Below are positions 60,929-64,000 of a stretch of DNA of 64,000 bases, piece after piece. The stretch comes from Sphingomonas hankyongi (GTDB lineage Bacteria > Pseudomonadota > Alphaproteobacteria > Sphingomonadales > Sphingomonadaceae). Positions within the stretch are counted from its first letter, which is position 1. Every line of letters starts with the position of its first letter. The position numbers were made by a program, and so were the translations under genes. Below the pieces are notes generated by a model. It did no database searches and was not told the DNA's origin. It was given only the letters and a program-made list of their open reading frames with translations. The stretch covers positions 575,803-639,802 of the forward strand of contig NZ_JAMGBE010000003.1 of the NCBI RefSeq assembly GCF_023516575.1, in the 5' to 3' direction.

Positions 60929-61221
60929 TGTGTTCCGGAAGGCGAACTACGTTAGCTTTCTCCGATTAAGTGAATGAATTGATCGTTTCCGGCACATGTC
61001 ATTTTTAGTGTACAGCTGTCTATTGCTAGCTGCAGAAGTGAGTTGACCGCTGCTATAGGTACTCTGAATAAGAAGATAATTCTTATTATCTATAATTATG
61101 ACCAAATAGACTTTATGAACGGCGAGCAGTATCTAAATTCAGACTCCATGCATCTAAATACGTCTAGCTTCGTTATATTCCATGATGAGATATGTTCTTG
61201 GATTAATTAAGGATTTTTATT
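60929..61221. other. AT-rich intergenic stretch
   Basis: A ~290-nt gap with clearly lower GC than the surroundings (roughly 35-40% by eye), holding TTGACC and several TATAAT-like segments on the plus strand, a perfect 7-bp palindrome at 61074-61091, and AATTAAGGA just before the ATG of the next gene. It is the presumed promoter/regulatory region of the secreted repeat protein gene and the divergent receiver gene. Confidence 0.6.
61074..61091. promoter_or_regulatory. AT-rich palindrome
   Basis: AGATAAT (61074-61080) - TCTT - ATTATCT (61085-61091), a perfect 7-bp inverted repeat with a 4-nt spacer. A likely dimeric-regulator site or hairpin in the promoter region of the secreted repeat protein gene, about 130 nt upstream of its ATG. 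Confidence 0.45.
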
Positions 61222-61881
61222 ATGACAAATTTATCGAGATTCCTGATCGGCACTGCCGGACTTGCAGCGACCCTTGCTTTTGCTTCGCCCGCCGCGGCTC
61301 AGCAGCCTTATCCCTATAACAACCAGAGCACTGGGGTTTTGGGCGCAATCGTCAATGCGGTCACCGGTAACAGCTACAATCAGTATCCGCAGGGCGCTTA
61401 CGGCTACAATCAGTATCCGCAGGGCGCTTACGGCTACGGTCAGTATCCGCAGGTCGCCTACTCCTACGGCCAGTATCCGCAAGGCAATTACGGCTATGGC
61501 CAGACGAACCAGCGCGCAGCGGTCGGCATGTGTGCCGCCGCCGCCGAACAGCGGATCAGCGCAACTTATCGCGGCCAGCCCGGCTACGGCTATAACAGCG
61601 GCTATCAGGGCTATGCCAATGGCTACAATGGCCAGATTGGCCGTGTCCTCGGCATCACCAATGTCGAACCCCGCCATAACGGCAGCCTCAAGGTGTCGGG
61701 AATTGCCAGTTCGGGTCGTGGCTATGGCTACAATGGCCAGGCTTACAGCAATGGCTATAACGGCCCGAACCCCTACGCCAACCAGGCGGCCGACCTGCGC
61801 TTCACTTGCAAGGTCAACACGCTTGGGCAGGTGACCGACGTCAACATCAACCGCAGCCAGGTGGCGTACCGCGGCTTCTGA
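61222..61881 (+). CDS. Secreted tyrosine/glycine-rich repeat protein
   Basis: A 219-residue protein with a signal peptide (RFLIGTAGLAATLAFASPAA, cut near AAAQ). Residues ~52-91 are four tandem 10-residue repeats of the type YNQYPQGAYG (30-bp direct repeats at 61375-61494). A conserved-looking domain follows (AVGMCAAAAEQRISATYRG, GRVLGITNVEPRHNGSLKVS) and the end ADLRFTCKVNTLGQVTDVNI. Two cysteines may form a disulfide. Probably an envelope or extracellular protein; no known enzyme fold. Confidence 0.8.
   Translation: MTNLSRFLIGTAGLAATLAFASPAAAQQPYPYNNQSTGVLGAIVNAVTGNSYNQYPQGAYGYNQYPQGAYGYGQYPQVAYSYGQYPQGNYGYGQTNQRAAVGMCAAAAEQRISATYRGQPGYGYNSGYQGYANGYNGQIGRVLGITNVEPRHNGSLKVSGIASSGRGYGYNGQAYSNGYNGPNPYANQAADLRFTCKVNTLGQVTDVNINRSQVAYRGF
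61375..61494 (+). repeat. Four tandem 30-bp coding repeats
   Basis: Units begin at 61375, 61405, 61435 and 61465. Units 1 and 2 are identical (tacaatcagtatccgcaggg...); units 3 and 4 are diverged (QVAYS and QGNYG variants), consistent with slippage-driven expansion. Confidence 0.9.
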
Positions 61882-61908
61882 TATCGATCACGCGCGTATT
61901 ATACGAGT

Positions 61909-61947
61909 AAGGAGGGCCACGGCGAAAGCCGCGGCTCTTTCCTTTTG
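61909..61947 (+). terminator. Probable rho-independent terminator
   Basis: AAGGAGGGCC...GGCTCTTTCCTTTT around a central GGC-GAAA-GCC stem, with two mismatches, about 30 nt after the stop of the secreted repeat protein gene. Confidence 0.6.
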
Positions 61948-62011
61948 CTAGATCCGGTTTCCAAAACGGCGCCGGCGACTTGAACGCCTACAAGCCCGGT
62001 GTAGTCGAGAG

Positions 62012-62062
62012 CTGCCATTCGGCTAACGGCAAGAATGGGTCGAAAACGGACATTAGCTGCCT
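62012..62062 (-). repeat. Dispersed repeat copy 9
   Basis: agctgccattcggctaacgg, then caagaatgggtcgaaaacgg acattagctgcc. The ends agctgcc(att) and (tt)agctgcc suggest a terminal repeat of the unit. It is the last copy seen before the RTX gene. Confidence 0.75.
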
Positions 62063-62071
62063 ATTGAGAAA

Positions 62072-62113
62072 CCATACAAATCTGCCTAACGTTCATTAGT
62101 CGTATTTGTATGG
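62072..62113. repeat. 10-bp perfect inverted repeat upstream of recombinase remnant
   Basis: CCATACAAAT (62072-62081) and ATTTGTATGG (62104-62113) are exact complements separated by 22 nt, ending 10 nt before the start codon of the recombinase remnant. This looks like an operator, or recombination-type site, of a serine recombinase. Confidence 0.55.
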
Positions 62114-62122
62114 ACAAGATCC

Positions 62123-62325
62123 ATGCCCAGGGTCGTTGCATACTACCGTGTTTCAACGGAAGCTCAGGGCCGCTCTGGCCTCGGACTACCGTGAGGCCAG
62201 CACTCCGGCGGCCGCCGGGATCGCTACTATCTCCCATATTCATCTTCGACGCGAATGACGTCGTCCTCACCAAGATAGGGACGCCCGTCTTTGAAAACTC
62301 AAGGAGTTCGTTGAGACCACTGTAA
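62123..62325 (+). pseudogene. Serine recombinase (resolvase N-terminal) remnant
   Basis: An ATG at 62123 opens a 23-codon frame PRVVAYYRVSTEAQGRSGLG, which is the catalytic N-terminal beta strand plus the active-site serine region of resolvase-type serine recombinases. A stop follows at once; the normal continuation (GLGLEAQR...) is recognisable only by shifting frame, and KEFVET-type sequence near 62310 recalls the next block. Everything further downstream is lost. The catalytic core, DNA-binding domain and rest of the protein are absent, so it is a decayed mobile-element gene. Confidence 0.6.
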
Positions 62326-62328
62326 TCG

Positions 62329-64000
62329 TCACAAGAGGAAATCAGCGTTCCCGCCGCCATTATTTAGGTTGTGGTTGCCGAGCACAACAATGGTGAAGTC
62401 CGCAACCGTGTCGCCGTTTACGTCACCACGAACGATGGTATTGGTTCCATCGAAGGACCACGTAATCGAATTAGCGACAACAGTGGTGGTCGGTGCGCCA
62501 ACCAGGGCAAATGCCTGGTCGCCCGCAAGACCGGTGTTCGCGTCTATCAGTGACAGGTCGATCAGTTCGCCGAGTGTGGCTTCGCTGAAGCCGCTGATCT
62601 GGTCGGCTGTTGCAGCTGCAACCGTAGTGTCGGTAACGCTGGTCCAAACGTAATGATCAGCACCATTGCCGCCGATCAGAGTATCCCGGCCTGCGCCGCC
62701 AACTAGTACGTCGTTATCGTCTCCACCATCGAGAGTGTCATCACCAGTACCGGCAACGATCAGGTCGTTGCCAGCTTGGCCATTGATTTGGTCGACACCG
62801 CCATTTCCGAACAGCAGGTCATTGCCCCCTCCACCGTTCAGAGTCTCCCCTGCCGTGGATGACGCGATAACGTCTTGGCTATTGCCCGTTTCCGTGAGCG
62901 GATCAGTCGGATCTGTTGACAAGGCATATCCCGACGTGCCGAGAACATACCCGTATATGGTCCCACCGCCATCGAAGGTAATAGTCTCGACCCTGTTCTG
63001 CGACTGGGGCGTTCCCGTCGGCAGCGTGTACTGGTTCATTATTGTGACGTTGGTCGATCCGATCTGCAATACTAGGTCAGCGTTTACGCGCTCAAAATTG
63101 AGCATTCCCAGGTCGGCGCCAAGAGACTTCACGTTGATCGTATCATTGCCACTACCATCACTGATACGGTCCGTTCCATCATTCAGGTCGAACTGATACG
63201 TGTCGCCGCTATTGCCTCCGAGAAGAACGTCGTTCCCATCTCCGCCGATGAGAGTTGTACCCGAACTGCCGCTAATGATTATGTCGGCCCCGGCCGTTCC
63301 AATCAGGGGTGCTACCATCTGGGTAATGACTGCAGTTCTGGAACCAGGGCTACTGCCTCCAGTTACAGCGTACGTGAAGCTGCCGCCGTTGTTGTTGGCG
63401 TCCGTATAGGTGGTGTTCGTCACATATGTGACGCTGTCCCCTGCTGCCGGGCCGCTCGCTCCCGTCACATCGGTGGCCCCACCGGTATCCGCGTAGAGTA
63501 GCGCGAAGTCCGGAATTACGATCGGCGTATTGCCCAAGTTCGTGATGATGTTCGCGAACTGCTCCGGAACATCGGTGATGTTGACCGTAATGGAGGCGGT
63601 GTCGCTCGCAAGACCGTCGCTGAAAACATAATTCAGCTGGATGCTTGCTGGAGGCGTGTCGCTCTGGTTCGCATAAGTGATGTGCTGCATCACATCGTCG
63701 GCGAGCGCAGACGTCGCAAAGCTGGTGAAGTTAATCGCGAGCAGTCCGGCCACGACGGAGAATGTCGCGATTGTGTTTCCACCCGCGATCAAGTTCGATC
63801 CACTGACCGTGAATCCGGCACCGGTCGTATTGAAACCGAACGTATCCTGAGCGTTCGCTCCGCCATTGCGCGAGATCTGCAAGCTCGCTCCATTATAATT
63901 GTTTGCAGCATCGAGCTCGACGTCGGACACGGTGGCGTTCGAATCTAGGATTCCAAATACCTGCTCCGTACTCGCCGCAGTCGGGCCTACATTGGCTAGG
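62329..64000 (-). CDS. RTX-type calcium-binding secreted protein, C-terminal part (5' end outside window)
   Basis: At least 557 residues, open to the right edge, so the N-terminus is missing. The first visible part is Ig/cadherin-like beta-sandwich (VSDVELDAANNYNGASLQIS, NYVFSDGLASDTASITVNI), then nonapeptide RTX blocks: LIGGDGNDVLLGG and GSGNDTINV, and later LNGGGGNDLLFGNGG, DQINGQAGNDLIVAGTGDD and LVGGAGRDTLIGG. The end (DVNGDTVADFTIVVLGN, ADFLL) resembles the serralysin-type C-terminal target domain used by type I secretion. Calcium folds such repeats outside the cell. No enzymatic domain is visible in this part. Confidence 0.9.
   Translation of the reverse strand, partial: LANVGPTAASTEQVFGILDSNATVSDVELDAANNYNGASLQISRNGGANAQDTFGFNTTGAGFTVSGSNLIAGGNTIATFSVVAGLLAINFTSFATSALADDVMQHITYANQSDTPPASIQLNYVFSDGLASDTASITVNITDVPEQFANIITNLGNTPIVIPDFALLYADTGGATDVTGASGPAAGDSVTYVTNTTYTDANNNGGSFTYAVTGGSSPGSRTAVITQMVAPLIGTAGADIIISGSSGTTLIGGDGNDVLLGGNSGDTYQFDLNDGTDRISDGSGNDTINVKSLGADLGMLNFERVNADLVLQIGSTNVTIMNQYTLPTGTPQSQNRVETITFDGGGTIYGYVLGTSGYALSTDPTDPLTETGNSQDVIASSTAGETLNGGGGNDLLFGNGGVDQINGQAGNDLIVAGTGDDTLDGGDDNDVLVGGAGRDTLIGGNGADHYVWTSVTDTTVAAATADQISGFSEATLGELIDLSLIDANTGLAGDQAFALVGAPTTTVVANSITWSFDGTNTIVRGDVNGDTVADFTIVVLGNHNLNNGGGNADFLL

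Noticed and set aside
52000..62300. A possible CRISPR array suggested by recurring short repeats
   Set aside because: The repeats are in both orientations, of varying length, unevenly spaced by whole genes, and no Cas genes are present, so they are dispersed elements, not a CRISPR array.

Overview
The window is a high-GC chromosomal segment of an alphaproteobacterium, most likely of the order Sphingomonadales. Evidence for this is the gene order zapA / 6S RNA / 5-formyl-THF cyclo-ligase, the rpsT-dnaA linkage, a C4-pathway 5-aminolevulinate synthase (hemA), the rpmH-rnpA-yidD-yidC-yihA cluster, several small secreted proteins of sphingomonad type, and a LOV-HTH light sensor resembling EL222 of Erythrobacter. 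The species cannot be fixed from sequence alone.

Region 1 (1-52 kb) is dense housekeeping DNA with many 1-20 nt gene overlaps. It holds: a truncated L,D-transpeptidase-like gene and a frameshifted small gene at the left edge; the carbon-metabolism operon tkt-gap-pgk-fba-thiE (minus strand); zapA, 6S RNA and folate cyclo-ligase; a SleB-type wall hydrolase, a DnaJ-domain protein, tRNA-Asp, an AI-2E permease and tRNA-Leu; a YifB/ComM ATPase; rpmH/rnpA/yidD/yidC/yihA and a GST-like gene; dapE; a GGDEF-EAL protein; Smr, mltA and a Tim44-like gene; secB, murJ and trpS; dnaA and rpsT; mutM, ubiE and ubiB, with coaC and coaB as separate genes; the minus-strand chain plsY-dprA-topA-dut-moeB; murI and hemA; rpiB-glyA-nrdR-trmJ; rpsD bracketed by four paralogous small secreted proteins; the agmatine-to-putrescine pair aguA-aguB; a UDGb-type uracil-DNA glycosylase; folK; and tRNA-Lys.

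Region 2 (about 52-62.3 kb) is different. It consists of small, poorly conserved or stress/sensing genes separated by longer gaps. Nine copies of a short dispersed repeat (core like tgtccgctttccaccca, either orientation) lie here; I noticed none in the first 51 kb by eye. Genes include a stress-type glycine-rich protein, a low-affinity iron permease-like membrane protein, a histidine-kinase dimerisation fragment with no ATPase domain, a LOV-LuxR blue-light regulator with all key photochemical residues, a cold-shock-fold protein that has lost its nucleic-acid-stacking aromatics, a zf-CHCC zinc-finger protein, a PNPOx-family protein, a HisKA_2 kinase with a receiver partner, and a secreted tyrosine/glycine repeat protein. 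An AT-rich stretch, a perfect inverted repeat and a decayed serine-recombinase 5' end point to past mobile-element activity.

Region 3 (62.3-64 kb) is the C-terminal part of a large RTX-type calcium-binding secreted protein that runs off the right edge.

The best candidates for a second look are the LOV-HTH regulator with its convergent orphan HisKA_3 fragment, the rnpA frame that encloses rpmH, the four-paralogue cluster around rpsD, the degenerate cold-shock protein and the dispersed repeat family.
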